This document shows positions 1 to 12,854 of a stretch of DNA of 64,000 nt, piece after piece. Numbering within the stretch: position 1 is the first letter of the stretch; each line of letters begins with the position of its first letter. The DNA lies in assembly GCA_907163375.1 (NCBI GenBank), contig CAJQUW010001761.1, forward strand, positions 1-64,000, read 5' to 3'. The stretch comes from Prostheceraeus crozeri (taxonomy: Eukaryota > Platyhelminthes > Polycladida > Euryleptidae). A program made the translations under genes and the position numbers. The notes beneath the pieces were generated by a model, which worked only from the letters and a program-made list of their open reading frames with translations, ran no database searches and was not told the origin of the DNA.

Positions 1-1320
1 AAACTTATTCAAAAATGAGAATAATCGTGAATCCATAAAGTACACTGACATTGTCTATCATTATCAACCACTAGAAAATGCTATTCTTTAAATTCTGTTG
101 TCATGCTAAAAAACGATTTCTCAATGTATCAAAAACTATTGATCTTGATGCGACCTCTTGAAATGAGACCGACGATATGTAGCTATCTTAAAGATGTGAT
201 GAAAGTGAATGAGCTATAGTAGAGTATGCATCAAGGCATTTGCCTGGTAAACCACGTTTCCTGAATAGACCAGAAGCTGCGAATGCGACGGACAACAGCA
301 AGAGCAACATGCTATGTTGGATTAGCGAAAAACTCTTCTGCGCATCTAAGATAGCTTATACCTGTATTTTGATTTAGCCTGAGGTAACTTCACATTTGAT
401 AGAGATTTTGCTGAACTATCATGGCACTAAGTCACATTGCAATAGTGACATACGGAAGTGACCAGAAGTTCGATATCTAATGAAAAATACTTACAACTGA
501 CGAAACTGAGATTTATCCATTGCGAAAGCACGTCCATATTCTCCTCTGGAATGAAGAAGCCTTTTGACTGAGACAAATGAATATCTGCATTGAGAAGAAG
601 TCATTTTATTGAGTCCAAAAAACATATTTCCGAAGCAAATGACAAATGAACATAACTGTTTCATTTCAGGAGATAACATAAATAATTCAGTCAAACTGCA
701 ATTAGGAATATGTGCATATACAAGTAAGAAAATGATTGCGATGATGCCACTGATTTGAATGAAATATTGATTGATCAACAACACCGCAAGTTTAAAAAAG
801 TGTCTGTAGTGCACAACTTTAATAATGTATCCGTGCTAGCAATAACTATTAAGTAGTTTAGTGAGAAATATATTTGTTATATTTAAAAGTAATATCTGAA
901 ATTGTAAAATCTCGTTCATAAAAATTGGATGATCACTGATCGGTCTAAAGTTTTGGTATCTGAATAGGATATCGCTGTTTGAGATCGCGAATCGCTGATC
1001 AGAGCTTGAATTTCTCGATTCCAGCAAACTGTACATTATGAATCGTTTGTGAACATTCAAATTGATCAAAATGAATAGCCTACAACATGGATGCAGCACA
1101 TTGATTGATTGCGGTGCATGTTCAAAATGCAATTTCCACTACCATGCTCTCAATATGTCTACATGCAACACTATATTAATAGGAAATAAAGAAGGGCGTC
1201 TACAGCAATCGCAAGAGTGAGAAGACCCTGTCTCAGTTACAAGGGAAATCAATTCTAAAATAGTTAGGGCACTTTCAGACAGCACCTTATTAAATAGAGA
1301 AAGCGAAATACTTTATCCAT
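1..1320. other. No recognised gene or repeat
   Basis: AT-rich sequence. A 107-codon open frame on the minus strand (491-814) has two hydrophobic stretches but opens with GTG and matches no family I recognise. I see no splice sites that would make it an exon with confidence. Confidence 0.4.
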
Positions 1321-1445
1321 AAAGTGAAAAACACTCGCTCATTGTCTGCGGAATTCCTTCAAAATCCCTCGATCGCCAAGATTCCTTCACATTCGAAGAT
1401 TTTACATCACTGCACACTCGCTTTGACGGCAATACTAGTCCGTCA
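1321..1445 (-). repeat. Repeat family R1, fragment
   Basis: Read on the minus strand, this matches the R1 copies at 4436-4660 and 11700-12372. Shared words include the GACTAG..TTG.CGTCAAA block also seen at 4441 and the TTCGAA..TGAAGGAATC block seen in every R1 copy. It is diverged and lacks both ends. R1 is an unnamed family; see the palindrome at 36154-37183 for its best-preserved form. Confidence 0.6.
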
Positions 1446-1512
1446 TATACTTTGTTTAAAAGAAAGTTCTTTTTTCGTTGTTCTTTGTTTAAAGGTGGTT
1501 TTGACCGAATTA

Positions 1513-1745
1513 TGACTCTAGACTTAGTATTTTTCAGTTGATGAGAGAAAACAGAGAAAATTTCATTTTAGCCAAAAACTGCAACCTGTGTCCCATTGGA
1601 TTTACATGTGTTTTTCTTTGATCCTGTCTGACAAGGAGAGAAACTCACTAGAACTCGACAGACGTGCAGATTCATAGAAGATATAGTGTGCACCTCATTC
1701 TGTGAAAGTCTCATTTTCACTAATCTAAATTCTGAAATAGATATA
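1513..1745 (+). repeat. Repeat family R2, fragment
   Basis: Matches the right arm of the inverted repeat downstream of both GPCR copies (34293-34547 and 63192-63437). Shared landmarks in order are CTCTAGACTTA, CAGTTGATGAGAGAAAAC, TTTTTCTTTGATCCTGTC and GAAAGTCTCATTTTC. Similarity fades after about 1725. It is a solo copy in the + orientation. Confidence 0.65.
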
Positions 1746-3054
1746 ATCCTAAAGGTAAGCAATGCTCCGGTCGAATGGGAGATACTTTCATTGTTTAAGC
1801 TTGATAAAATCCTCATTGGCATTGAGAAGCCTAGTTGAGAGGCTATTGTATGACGACAGTCTTTGAAGATATTCGCTTGGCAAGACAGTTATTGTTCTCA
1901 ACAGACACATCACACACGACATGTCGCATTGTATGCAGATGCAAATATACAAAGCATGTGTAAAGTGTCTACGGTAATGGCTCGGATCGAAATCAGCAAT
2001 GAAATTCATGATGAAACGGCTTTCAATAGATTTATATTTCACGGTGCAATAATCTCTATGATCGCACTCTTCTATTGTAGCACATTATCACATAGAAAAT
2101 TTTTCATCCTCTTAAACGATAAGTTCTATTTGCGAAATTCAAGGAATACAATTGATATCTACACTGCCATTCATAAAGTCCGAAATGAGTACTAGCAGAA
2201 AGAGCACTGAACCTGAGTACAAACGACTTGTGCGACTAAGAAATGTGCAACATAGTCTAGTAGGCTACTCTTTGAGTTCGAAAATATTATTACTTCTTTT
2301 AGAACTCTTTGGGTTCGAAAGCACAATACTGAATTCGTACTCATCTTCACTTATCACTTATCGAAAAATGCCATACAGCAGATATGACCGACTATATCAC
2401 ATATGCATGTCCATCTGCTGAGTCAATATGCAGACAGCTGCTTTGGCAATTAAAGACAGATGTATTTGGATCAATAAGATATTCAGAAGACTCAAAGCGC
2501 AGTCATTGAAGTGGGTAAACGTTGGAGAGACTCCATACACTGTCGGAGATGATGGAAGAAACATTGGCAGGACTCAAAGCACAGTCGGGAGGATAATTTT
2601 AATAGAAATTGATGTATTAAGTTCATTAGCAGGATATCGATTTATTTTGCTGTACCCATTTCGATATGCAAGAACAGGGCAAGCTGTCATTACCAGTTGT
2701 CAGCAGTAGCAATTGCCATTTCAGACAGAAGCGACCCGAGTGATGATTTCGGTTCAGGAACGATGCACTACTGTGTTGACTAGCTGATTGCCGTCGTGGT
2801 TAGCTTTCCATATTCGTTATTCATCACACCGTCGACAATGCACTCTCAGCTGGGAAGAATAGACAAAAGGACTTATTCAGATCTTAGCGTGCGCCGTCAA
2901 ACCAGCTGCACACTGACTCACTGATTTTGGCCTCGTGTTGCGTCCTTAATTGAAATTGATATTTCATTAAATAAGTGCTTAACAAGGATTTTAGTACTTC
3001 TGTGAAGTTCTCAGATTCATGCTTAAATAGGACTTAATGAGTTGTAGTATATGC
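1746..3054. other. No recognised feature
   Basis: Several short open frames overlap here (1863-2195, 2152-2421, 2428-2709 on +). None shows a family motif, splice context or conservation with another part of the window. I see nothing I can support. Confidence 0.4.
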
Positions 3055-3905
3055 CATAGAGTAAGTATATTAGGTAGAATAATAACTCCGCATTTATTAA
3101 ATCCCCAATGTGTATACACTTTCGATTTTATTAAATGAACTCGAGGCGGACACAGTTGGTAATTGTTACCAAATGTGAGATATGCAAATTTTTGCAGTTT
3201 TGAAGAAATTGTCACGGAATTGAGTGATCATGATTGTAATGCAGAAGGAATGATGGCATTTCACAGATTCTCAGTGTCATGACAGCCTTCGAGATTTACG
3301 TTTGTTAAATTCGACAGGTTCCTATTACTTTCATGCTCAAACTCAAGAGTATTTTCTTAAGCGTGATCATATCGCAGGCAACCTGCCACTGGCACAGCAA
3401 AATCACATATAGCCTACGAAGACAATGATTTCTATTAACTTTGAAAGATGTAAATGGTTCCACATCACTATTCAGATTCTAGAAATGAAACATGAATTTA
3501 CTGAATCATAAAATCATGCCGGTGAAAACTGAATTAAAAACTTGAAATTTCAGCCAAGAAAGCACGAACAATATTGCGATTTGTCATGAAGACTTCCATT
3601 ATAATACAATTCATGAAATTCCCTTGATAATCAGCTTGATTTCCGCTTAGTTGCGGTGCTTATTATCAAATATTCATTCCTTTTGATATCCAACATGTTT
3701 CATACTACTTATATAGGAGTCATCTCGGTAGTATATAAATTGGCAAATTTTGACTTTTTTCAAAAGTGCTCAAATAATTTTTTGGACCACGGGAACGTAA
3801 TCTCCGCAAAAAACTGAATCTTTTCATATAAAAGTTTTCACTGTATACAGACACTTTTTTGAGTCGACACTCTACCTATATATATCCCTACTCTATGGTA
3901 TATGC
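3055..3905 (-). repeat. Old inverted copy of the GPCR intron end
   Basis: The reverse complement aligns over about 850 bases to the last part of the GPCR intron, 30075-30925 in copy A and 61090-61940 in copy B. Landmarks include the TATATATAGGTAG.GTCGACTC block and the GGGATTTAATAAATGC.GAGTTA block. Similarity stops about 50 bases before the splice acceptor of exon 2, so no coding sequence is included. It is clearly more diverged than A is from B, which implies an earlier duplication in inverted orientation. Confidence 0.85.
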
Positions 3906-4435
3906 CTATATAATTCCATCACAAAGGGAAGTAGATTTTTGACAGCTATAAAATTCTGATCGTCATAGATTACGAAGATCTTGTGAAATACAAATTTGAC
4001 CACCTAACTCGTGCAATGAAATGCATCTTAATCGTATTGTTCTCGTTCAACAAATTATGCCCTCGCACTTCAGATTGGTACATAAACATGTTGATCTCGA
4101 AAAATGCAATAAAGATGGATACTATGCACAAGTTGCTTGAATATCTATTGTATCTGCATTGATTAATTTGATAATCCGTGGGGGCTTCGATGCGGATGTC
4201 TAACGGAAGGAGAATGACAAATGTTTTACTTAGCTACTAAATTATAGAATTCGAATGACTCGAACGGATTCGCTCATGCAGATTCGAATATTTCCGCCAA
4301 CCGTGAGTTGAACAATAAACCAGTGTTGTACGTGTTAATAATTGTCGGTCTCACATTGATGTCCTTTTATTGACGAATTCTGCGACGATGTTGGTGAAGG
4401 AAAAAGAATAAACAGCTTTATTTAAAACAAAGAAT
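3906..4435. other. No recognised feature
   Basis: No open frame with family motifs and no repeat shared with the rest of the window was seen. Confidence 0.4.
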
Positions 4436-4660
4436 CTGAGGGACTAGCATTGTCGTCAAAACGAGTGTGTAATTATATGAGTTCTTCGAGCGCGAAGGAA
4501 TCGTGGTGATCGATGGATTTTGAGGAAATTCCAACGAAGATGAACGAGTAGTTTCACTATTCAAGCAATTCAGCAAATATTTCGCTTCCTCCCCTTAACA
4601 AGTTCCTGCTTGTGCCATGGTTTTGAATCAGACTGCACTTCTAATAAACTGACGTGCTAC
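4436..4660 (+). repeat. Repeat family R1, fragment
   Basis: Diverged R1 fragment in + orientation. It carries the R1 words TTCTTCGA..GCGAAGGAATC, AACAAGTTCCTGC and GTTTTGAATCAG.CTGCACTTCTA in the same order as 12160-12345. Its first 60 bases are shared with the fragment at 1321-1445 but not with the other copies, so these two form a subfamily. Confidence 0.6.
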
Positions 4661-7186
4661 AAAAGCCCAGTTCCGTAGTATAGATCGTCGATTTGAATTT
4701 AGCTGCGATTGCGTTTGACACATGGACAGCCGCTTGACAGCATGGCTCAGTAACGAGACTCAGTTGTAAGCTCATGTAAATTTTGGAAACTTAAGATATC
4801 ACTGATCAGTACAAAGACATCTATCGGTAATATCTGAGTAGTAAGAGTGAGAGTGAAGTGGTCCAGACTTCTACTTTATAGAAATTGTCCGATATCTTCA
4901 TCGAAGGCATGGAGGAATTAATCTATTGACAGCTTAACAAGCCAGAGGTGAATGCTTATTCCCATTGATTAGATGTTGCTGTTCATACACATGAAATATC
5001 AAAGTATGTAAACACTTTGTGAAATACAGACAAATATCTTTCTGGTAGCTCCAAGATCTATAACTTGAAATGTTATTAAAATGTATTCCAATTCTAGTTA
5101 ATTCTTCTCAAACTCACTTGACCGGTATTTTGCTAATATATTATATCAACAGCAGTGACCAAGTGTTTGACCGTGAAACTCTTTCCTTGCTGTGAAAACC
5201 TCTTGGATCACAACCTAATCGATCGGAGAACGCATGCGGTTCTGGTGTTGAAGGTCAATGTGACGAAGGCACTAGACCAAAATGTCTTTGACGCCGTGAG
5301 AGCAATCTGCTTATATCAGGCATGGGCCCGCATACAGCTGTATGTCAGCTTGACTGATTAGTGATTTCTAGTACTCTTGAAATATGAACACGTATGCTTT
5401 AGATGCAAGATACAGTATATTACGAAATTATCATTGAATGAAAATGTTAATTACTGTTTTGCTTCTTTTTCAGACTAAACCAAAGACAGAGATTCGGTGG
5501 CTTTTGGGGAGTTAACAGTAGTGGTAAGGACGGATCTTATTAGAAAAGAAGTTATAAATCAGTTAGCGAAATGATTTTTTTCATAATTGACGAGCAATAG
5601 GGTTTTTTGTTTTTCTACAATTGCTGACTATACAACGATTGACTTCTGAACACCAACAATCGCCATTAGAGCAGTCCGGAGTGCCAGTTCGAAAGGATGC
5701 TGGTCACTTTCAAACATCAACCGCGGATCACCATCGATGGCTCTGTGGGCTGCCACTTATCTCCCCTGGCTATGCAGGCTGCCCATGTATGTCTCTTAAA
5801 GCAGCGTCCAGGCTGCGGTAATGTATTTCCAAAGCAATGTGATCGGCGAAAATGATCGCATATCAACTGATAAGGGTGGTGAATGACGGAGGCAGGGAAC
5901 ATGCATAAGCTCATGACAGCATTCTATAGTTTTCTGAATATAAGGATGGATTACTGAGTAAAACCTGAAAAAACGGCTTACCTTCCCACGATTGCATCCT
6001 GAACCAGAAAGGCAGCTTTGTTGATTGTATTTTGACGATCAATTTTGACCTGAAGTATAAGTTTGCTGATTTTAAAATAATCTGAGCACATTTAAATGAA
6101 TTTACATTATCTGATAGACTTGCTGAATAGGATATGAATAATGAATCAAAACATACATAATGCATCCACTCAACCTTCTGTTAACTGATGCTTCTGATCA
6201 GCAAACAAAGGTACTAAGTAGGCATCTGCAGGTCAATGAAGTTTCAAATAAGAATAAATTTTGACATGCGCTATCACAATATGTCAAAATTGTCAAAATT
6301 GGCAATCATCCACGATCATACTTTCTTTGAAATTGATATCAAGTGTAGTGCAATGTTTAATATGATGTCATGGGCACCATTCGACATCATGTTAAGGTGC
6401 GTTTACACGTGCAACTCTATTGCTGATGCTTCATCGCTCTTTGATAAGTCAGAAGAGAATGAACGGTGATAAAGAAAATTGTATTGATCCTAAAATTATT
6501 TGAGTTTCAGTTAAGTTGAACAAAACACGACTTAAACTGACACTTACTGATACTCACACGATAATGCGAAGCGTGATCGGAACACAGTGGTCTAAACGCC
6601 TGGATTGTTCTTGCTGATTGATCAATATATCTTTTATTACCAATCATAAAATTACCTTTCTGTGAAAGTTATACAAAGGAATCAAAACTTCCCTTTTCAG
6701 TTTATAGGCCAATATAATAAAGTAAAATTTGAAAGTATCGAAGACAGGCTTCGGCGTCCAGCGCCTTCAACGGTCGATGTTTGGATGGCCTTGGGACGAG
6801 ATCTCTTCGTCCCATTCACACAGGAGTTTTCAAAATTTACGATTGTTTCCCATGATACGAGTATATATAAAGCCTTTACGTTTCTCCTATAGATCCTATA
6901 AGTATCTCATTGATAAGCTTTGTTGACTGAATCCCTTAGCAGGTAAGTGTGCTTTAGTTGTAGCCTCTCGCATTTTTAGGGGAATCCCATGGCAACTCAT
7001 TTTATCAAAATGCTTTCATACATGAAGTACAGAAATGATAATAGCCGTGAATATCACCAGATAGACTGATAAGCTGCTGGTGACTTCCTATTGTCAACCA
7101 CTTTAAGACGCCATCGTTTAGGCACTGCTGTCATGACAACGGATGTCCACGACGTTCTGGTCATTTATGCAAAATAAAAATTGCAA
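4661..7186. other. No confirmed gene; two exon-like stretches
   Basis: A pyrimidine-rich tract ending in CTTTTTCAG at 5463-5474 is followed by an open stretch and a GTAAGG donor near 5524, which would define a 49-nt exon. An open frame at 5155-5361 is preceded by a possible acceptor (ATATCAACAG). Neither gives a recognisable product, and short exon-like signals arise by chance in AT-rich DNA. Nothing else was seen. Confidence 0.25.
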
Positions 7187-7410
7187 ATCAGCACTTTCTT
7201 AGCCAAGTCAATAAATGTTCGTCGGGGGTGCGCCGAGCAGATGAAGGTCGCTGGGGGAAGTGTGGGCTCTGCAGTCTGTGACTATGTGCTTCATGGTTTG
7301 AGGCGTGTTACCACAAGCACAAATGGCGAACTCTTGCAGGTCTCAGCATTGAACAGTTACTCGAGCAGGGTTGAACGTAGTCGATTAAACCGAGCCCACT
7401 GCTTGTGAGG
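7187..7410 (-). pseudogene. LINE ORF2 C-terminal remnant
   Basis: On the minus strand the frame reads FAICACGNTPQTMKHIVTDC. This fits the cysteine-histidine signature (CxCG...QTMxHI...C) found just after the reverse transcriptase domain in many LINE-type ORF2 proteins. A few residues earlier comes NRLRSTLLE, which fits the preceding NRLR helix. Stop codons break the frame and the reverse transcriptase core is absent. It is a 5'-truncated, inactive LINE copy whose clade I cannot resolve. Confidence 0.6.
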
Positions 7411-8235
7411 CAGAATTTTGGGTTATTAGATAAGTAGAAAGCAGAGCATGTAGTAGAAGGTTTCTTTCGGAGCATCCTTATGAGCCTATTGGCACTTTTC
7501 GCGCTTTCCTGCCAAATAGAATATCAACTGAATAGAATCTATAGAAACACTTTTCACTAAAAATTATTAAAAATTATTATTAAACGATTTAGTCTGACCA
7601 TCAATCTGCTGTTAGATACCTCAGCTCCTGGGTGCATGAAGTATAAACCTCTGCAAATGCTAGAATTCGGATTTCCGACACTGAAGATAGAAGATCCGAT
7701 CTCGAAAACACTGTTTTGAACTTACCTTGCTATTTTCGGGACTCGGATGGATTCGGTTCATGAAGACACAGTCGAAGAAGCTATCATTAACAGGTTGACA
7801 TTTATCTGACATTGAGCTGAACCTTAAAGAAGTTAAACAATGCGATGACGCATCAAACAGTGAACACAATTGACGCAGTGTTTGTTCTTAATGAAAGTGA
7901 TTGTTTATTTTCAAATATACTCTCCATTATCGCTGCACCTCTAATTTGAGAACTCTCATGAACAGAGCGATGACAGTTCGAAGTTGGGGATCACCAACTT
8001 CGTTCTGCAATAACCACGTCGGCCTTTCCGGGATCAGCAGATCAATTTCCGCAAATCTCACTACATCAAATGAAAGGTCTCATAAATGCAGATCAAAAGA
8101 AAATATTGGCATTGAATTTTATGATCATAATGGAGGTGGAGCGGAATCAAAGATCAGAATATCAGATGTTTATTTGCATAAACCATATGTGAACAATAAA
8201 TATATACATGCACATAATCTTTACATGCATCTACA
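7411..8235. other. No confirmed gene; one exon-like minus-strand frame
   Basis: A minus-strand open stretch from 7869 to about 7721 ends at a consensus donor (AAG then GTAAGT). The peptide around MSDKCQPVNDSFFDC has no family I recognise. It could be a chance exon or part of an undetected gene. The rest shows nothing supportable. Confidence 0.25.
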
Positions 8236-8551
8236 ATTATGGCTGCAATGAGAATGAGAGGAGGATATGCCTTACAAGGAGTCTAATAAATTCAATGAAT
8301 TATACAAGGAAGCAGATGTTTAAATATGTCAAGTGTGGAAACTCCCCATTACTCTAATGTATTTTTAGTGACGACAAATACGCCATTTCTTTTAGCCAAG
8401 ATGATTTTCAGATATTTATATTCATCAGTTTCAGAAGTCGATGTGGTTAAAACTTTGAGTAAATACCTAAAGTAAATACTTGCTTTGAGTCAAGCAAGCA
8501 GATGTTTAAATTGCTTGCTTTATAGGAAACTGCATATTATTATTATTATTA

Positions 8552-9481
8552 CAGTAAAACCTGCTTACAATGGACCCTCTACATAATGGACACTCGTTCT
8601 CAGTGGACAGTTTGTCCTGCATAAATGCTGTTTGCCATTGAAATGCCCCTTTTCATAATGGACACCTGCTTAACGTGGACAATGGACAGCATTTTCTCAC
8701 AAATTACCTGCGTGATGTGGACATCATAATTGGCACACCTTGTCGCATTTCCATCTAATTTCCTTTCAAGTGGACACTATTGTCCATTTGTGTAAACACT
8801 CCAGTTTTATAACGTGGAAAGCAGACACTGCAACGATTCAGTAACAAAGAAGATGATTAAGTGAATATGCTAGGATGATTGACAACATCGCCCGGCCAAA
8901 GTAAACACAACCAACACCATCACTTTCAAGCATCTTCTAGAGAGCCGAAATGAAAAGATCGAGATGGACATCTTTTCTTACGAAGCCGACAACACCAACA
9001 TTCGTTGCTTAAGTAAACAAGCTTGACTGGTCAACACGCTGGCAACTCACTCCTTTGTTAGACTGGCTGGAGAGTTAAACCAATTTCATCACTTTCTAAT
9101 TTGGTTACAAGTCATCATGACGTCCCGCAAGCGATCAATGCTACCTATTTCAGAAAAAGTCAAATGCATTCGTTTGAGTGAGAAAGGCCTGTCCATCCTC
9201 GGAAAGAAAAAGGAAATTTTAGAGAGTTTCTCTTCCGGTGAAATGAGTTCATATTTTGGACAATAACATATTTAACATAATAACATATTTTGGACAATGG
9301 GGCCGCGCCTACAAGTACATTAACAACATTATAATAATCGAATACGCTGATTCTATGCAAAGCTTATACCGAGATAAACATTTTAGCTGCCACTTACTGA
9401 TACCTTTACACAATGGACACCTGTTCTCAATGGACACTTTGATCTACCGAAAATGGTGTCCATTACAGACAGGTTTTACTG
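8552..9481 (+). mobile_element. Tigger/pogo-type DNA transposon, internally deleted
   Basis: A 930-bp element with terminal inverted repeats: the left end starts CAGTAAAACCTGCTTACAAT, and the right end read inward starts CAGTAAAACCTGTCTGTAAT. A TA dinucleotide lies outside each end (8550-8551 and 9482-9483), the target duplication expected of the Tc1/mariner/pogo superfamily. The words AATGGACAC and GTGGACA recur near both ends. The interior holds only a stub of transposase, so the element could move only with help from another copy. Its insertion splits the repeat at 8236-9795, so it is younger than that repeat. Confidence 0.85.
9117..9266 (+). pseudogene. Tigger transposase N-terminal stub
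   Basis: A 49-residue frame from ATG to TAA. It begins MTSRKRSMLPISEKVKCIRL, which fits the first helix of the CENP-B/Psq-type DNA-binding domain of pogo/Tigger transposases. It then jumps to KKKEILESF, which matches a position some 25-30 residues later in intact relatives. The middle of the DNA-binding domain and the whole DDE catalytic domain are missing. It is non-functional as a transposase. Confidence 0.65.
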
Positions 9482-9846
9482 TATTGTATATCTATTCCTA
9501 ATTTTTCGCCACTTAATTTTGATGTTTAATTAATTCATGCTAATTTGAGCCACAGAGAATATTCATAGTAATAAACATCAATTTACCAGAAATAGGAAAA
9601 ATTCAAATGATTTAAATCTCACCTGTAAAGGAGCAGAAACTTATAGAAACAGCGAATTCCAAATTTGTGGTTGATCCTCGAGAGAATTGGCTTTTCCCTT
9701 CCTGCAGTTCAATATAGGATGCGTCGATGGCGGTCGGTTAAATAACAACATCTGAATACTTCTCATTTTCAGATTGCTGGTCAGATTTGGTACTTCAGTA
9801 TCGACGTACATTGCTTAACCGACTGCAGTTCAGGACAATCAAAGGG

Positions 9847-9901
9847 TACACCACGAGCGATTACACGACCGCGAACCGCGAGTTTAATCGAGAGTGGTGT
9901 A
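9847..9901. repeat. Short palindromic hairpin
   Basis: TACACCAC at 9847-9854 pairs with GTGGTGTA at 9894-9901. Inside, GCGATTA pairs with TAATCG. The loop is GC-rich (CCGCGAACCGCG) in an AT-rich setting. It resembles a small foldback sequence but I found no second copy in the window. Confidence 0.5.
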
Positions 9902-11699
9902 AACAGAATTATTGCTCGACGGACAATAAATGACCCTCATCGTGCAATAAGTATAGGATATCACACTGATTTCAGTAGATAAACGCTGAGAATCTACGAG
10001 TATCATAATTAATTTAAATGAAAATCATCATTCTCTAGGAATATCAGTACAACAACATAAAATAAACTATGATTAAGCCTACTGTACAAAATATAACTGT
10101 AATGAATAAATTTGTAATGAACTTTGAAGAAAAGAAAAAAGAAAATAAAATACATGTGAAACTACAGTATGGGTACTGAACTTGCTAGAATCGACCTACA
10201 ACGTCTCACCTGGAACTACTCCATGAAGAAAATGAAATAACGAACTAGACTTGTTATAAATGGACCAATTGGTGTCTAACTATTCATGAAATTTAATCTA
10301 TCTTTCAAGAGGACCGGTCTATGTCCCATCATATCTAGCCTTAATCCGCAAACAATTATGACAAGAGTAATCTGCATACGACGGAAGATGCTATCAATCA
10401 CCTATTTCACTGCAGATGGGAAAGGAGATAATTTTTCACGTTGTTACCTAACTTAATATAAAAAATAAGCTAACCAAGAAATTATCAAAGTGCAGATCGT
10501 GCTAACAATTAAAATGCAGAAAAAAAAGAAAGTGATGGGTAATAAATTCTGAAAGATTAACTGCTGAATTTGATTAGTGAAGTACGACTGCAATGGAATA
10601 ATGAAATTGTAACAAAAGAAAAAAAAATAATAATAAGGAAAAAATTGAATGAATAAATAAACAAATAGATTAAGAAAAAGGAAGGAAATAAGCAGCACAA
10701 ATGAAAATTATTAGGTAAATAAACCAAAATCTGAATAAATAAATAAAATTGATAGTCATAAGAAACTAGTGTAAAATAAATGAGTAGACTGCAACAAAAA
10801 AAATTAGTGCAAACGAATAATGTAGTACATACTGAAAATAAAATGAAATTAGTCCTTAAAAGGACTGGTTTTGCGTTTTCTGTACCAGCTAGGAAGTCAT
10901 CAGCAGGAACTCAGGTAGGATTCGTGTTTCGGCCCCAATTCCTGAACATTCAAACCAAGGACTCTCCGAGCCGGAGGCGAGGAGAATAGATGACACGAGT
11001 AGATTTTCAAGCAGCGTTTATCTTCGGAAATCAGTGTGATATCCTAATTTATATGACCGATATCTTAAAGGGAATAGAAATTCACAAAACTCAAGCGTTT
11101 AACACTGGAAATGTTGACAACATGAAAGACATGTTTAGTGGAACTTTCTCAAACTGTGTATTAGTCAATGTGACAGTGTGTATTAAGACAATGTGACATG
11201 ACTCATCATAGTATGATACTTATTGTTGATAAATTATTAAAATTTGTTCAATTTACTAATTTATCATAGTTTTCAATATTTTACTATGGATTTATGTACC
11301 CAGTAGAATAAACGATAATCTACTAGTAGAATGAACGATTATATTCTATTGTTAAATATCTACAATTCTACTGATATCGGTCATATAAATATTATCGAAG
11401 AATTTATCGCTACATAGCTGTTTAAATTTCTTATCGCACTGTCGTTGTATACCATGTATTCGTTGTATGCAGACGTATATTTCAGGACATAGAATTAGAA
11501 CAATTGATATTTGCATTGGTTAAGCATAGAATTATTCTGAAGCACTTGCCAAATATATCGATAAACAATACTATGATTCGCTAAGGTAGAGTTCACATCC
11601 ATTGAGTGATTGGTAAGCCAGTACATTGCTATTTCAAGCCATGGAAATAGAATAATCATTATCCATGATTTGCGCTATGAGGCGCTAACTTAGCGTTTT
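9902..11699. other. No recognised feature; purine-rich tract
   Basis: 10440-10860 is strongly purine-rich on the + strand (long runs of A with G). This creates a phenylalanine-rich minus-strand frame that is low-complexity, not a gene. The remainder shows no motif I can support. Confidence 0.4.
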
Positions 11700-12372
11700 A
11701 CCCACAGAATTGGACAGGTCTTCTCTTCTTCTGTTTGACTAGAAAGGAAACATTGGAACTTGCAACGTGAATGAGAAGGATTTTAATTTTACGAACAAAT
11801 ACATTTAGATAACAAAAAAGCATAACTGGATAAGGTAAGAGCCGCATCATCGAAGCCTATTCCGGTTCTCCGTTTTCTGCGTGAACCTCTGATGCAGTGG
11901 CTTGTTGCCCTTATTAGTGCAAATGAAATGGCACAATCTGCTGACATAATACCATAGCAATAGAACAATGAGCAGCCAGTTCAACATTAAACACGCCAAA
12001 ATGGGTGAAGCTTCAGTGACTGTTATCAACCGGATCACACAGTGAAGAGACGCAGACGATGTCAAGTTTTACAAAGAAGTTTGTGAACGTTTTTTCGTGC
12101 ACCTACTAACTCTTTTGATAATGATTGGAAGGCCCAACATTATCGAGAAAACGTTTGCGTAATTATCTGAATTCTTCGAATCTGAAGGAATCTTGGCAAT
12201 CCGAGCATTTTGAAGGAATTCACAGCAATCCGCAAGCGGCGCACAACTATTTTTCCTATCTCTTCAAGGTATTAAACATTTCTTTAAGCCCACTTAGTAA
12301 GTTCCTGCATGTGCTATCGTTTTGAATCAGTTTGTACTTCCAGCAAAGTGATGCAATTAAACAATCTAATTA
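11700..12372 (+). repeat. Repeat family R1, longest single copy
   Basis: Begins with the R1 terminal block (CACAGAATTGGACA then TCTCTTCTTC.GTTTGACTAG) and runs to ATTAAACAATCTAAT. Relative to the copies at 36.6-37.1 kb it carries about 150 extra bases near its start (11780-11930). Parts of one frame look protein-like (FNIKHAK, VTVINRIT, FYKEVCERFF), with similar peptides in other copies, so R1 may derive from coding sequence. I do not recognise the family, and stops interrupt the frame. Confidence 0.65.
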
Positions 12373-12854
12373 TGTGCACTCAGCTGTGGGTGCAAGTGAA
12401 AGAAAACGTTGGGCTGTCACTTCTAACATCGCTCCTGTGCAACGGTAAATCGAAAACTAGTCGGATCAATTATATTGATTGTCCCCAATTTTGCTGGCCA
12501 GTGTTGCAAACTTAGCTATCAATTGTATCGCTATTTGCGCTAATTGATTGATCTTGAACAGTTAAAATGACGGTTGAATTAATGGAAATCAGAAATTTCT
12601 CTTTGTTCAAAGTAGGTGGACGAGACTGGACAACAGCTGTTTGTTAATGGTCAATTCAGCTGCTCGGTTAGGCGTCTATTTATGTCAATGTTGGTAGATG
12701 CAATACATGCAATAGCTGTGGAATTGTTTGCAGTAAGTCGGCACTGTAAGTTGCTGCAAGTATACGACAAATTGGTCAAATTTTTTAAAGGAAATGATAT
12801 TGATCTTCACAAATTTCTCTGAGAAGTGTACTTTACTTTGACTATTTAAATTGA
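12373..12854. other. No recognised feature
   Basis: Short open frames at 12616-12822 (+) and 12685-12867 (-) overlap each other and show no family motif. Confidence 0.4.

Larger units (their letters stand above)
8236..9795 (+). repeat. Old copy of the GPCR 5' flank, split by a Tigger
   Basis: 8236-8550 and 9484-9795 together align with 22220-22690 (unit A) and 50660-51120 (unit B), the DNA starting about 1 kb upstream of the GPCR start. Landmarks are ATGGCTGCAATGAGAATGAG, CACCTGTAAAGGAGCA.AAACTTA and GCGTCGATGGCGGTCGGTTA. The alignment is interrupted exactly by the element at 8552-9481. No GPCR exon 1 follows. The copy is much more diverged than A versus B, so it is an older partial duplicate. 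Confidence 0.85.

Noticed and set aside
491-814. 107-codon minus-strand frame with hydrophobic stretches
   Set aside because: Starts at GTG, lacks an ATG or splice context, and matches no family I recognise.
10453-10698. 81-codon minus-strand frame rich in Phe, Leu and Ile
   Set aside because: Produced by a purine-rich tract on the + strand; low complexity, not a membrane protein.
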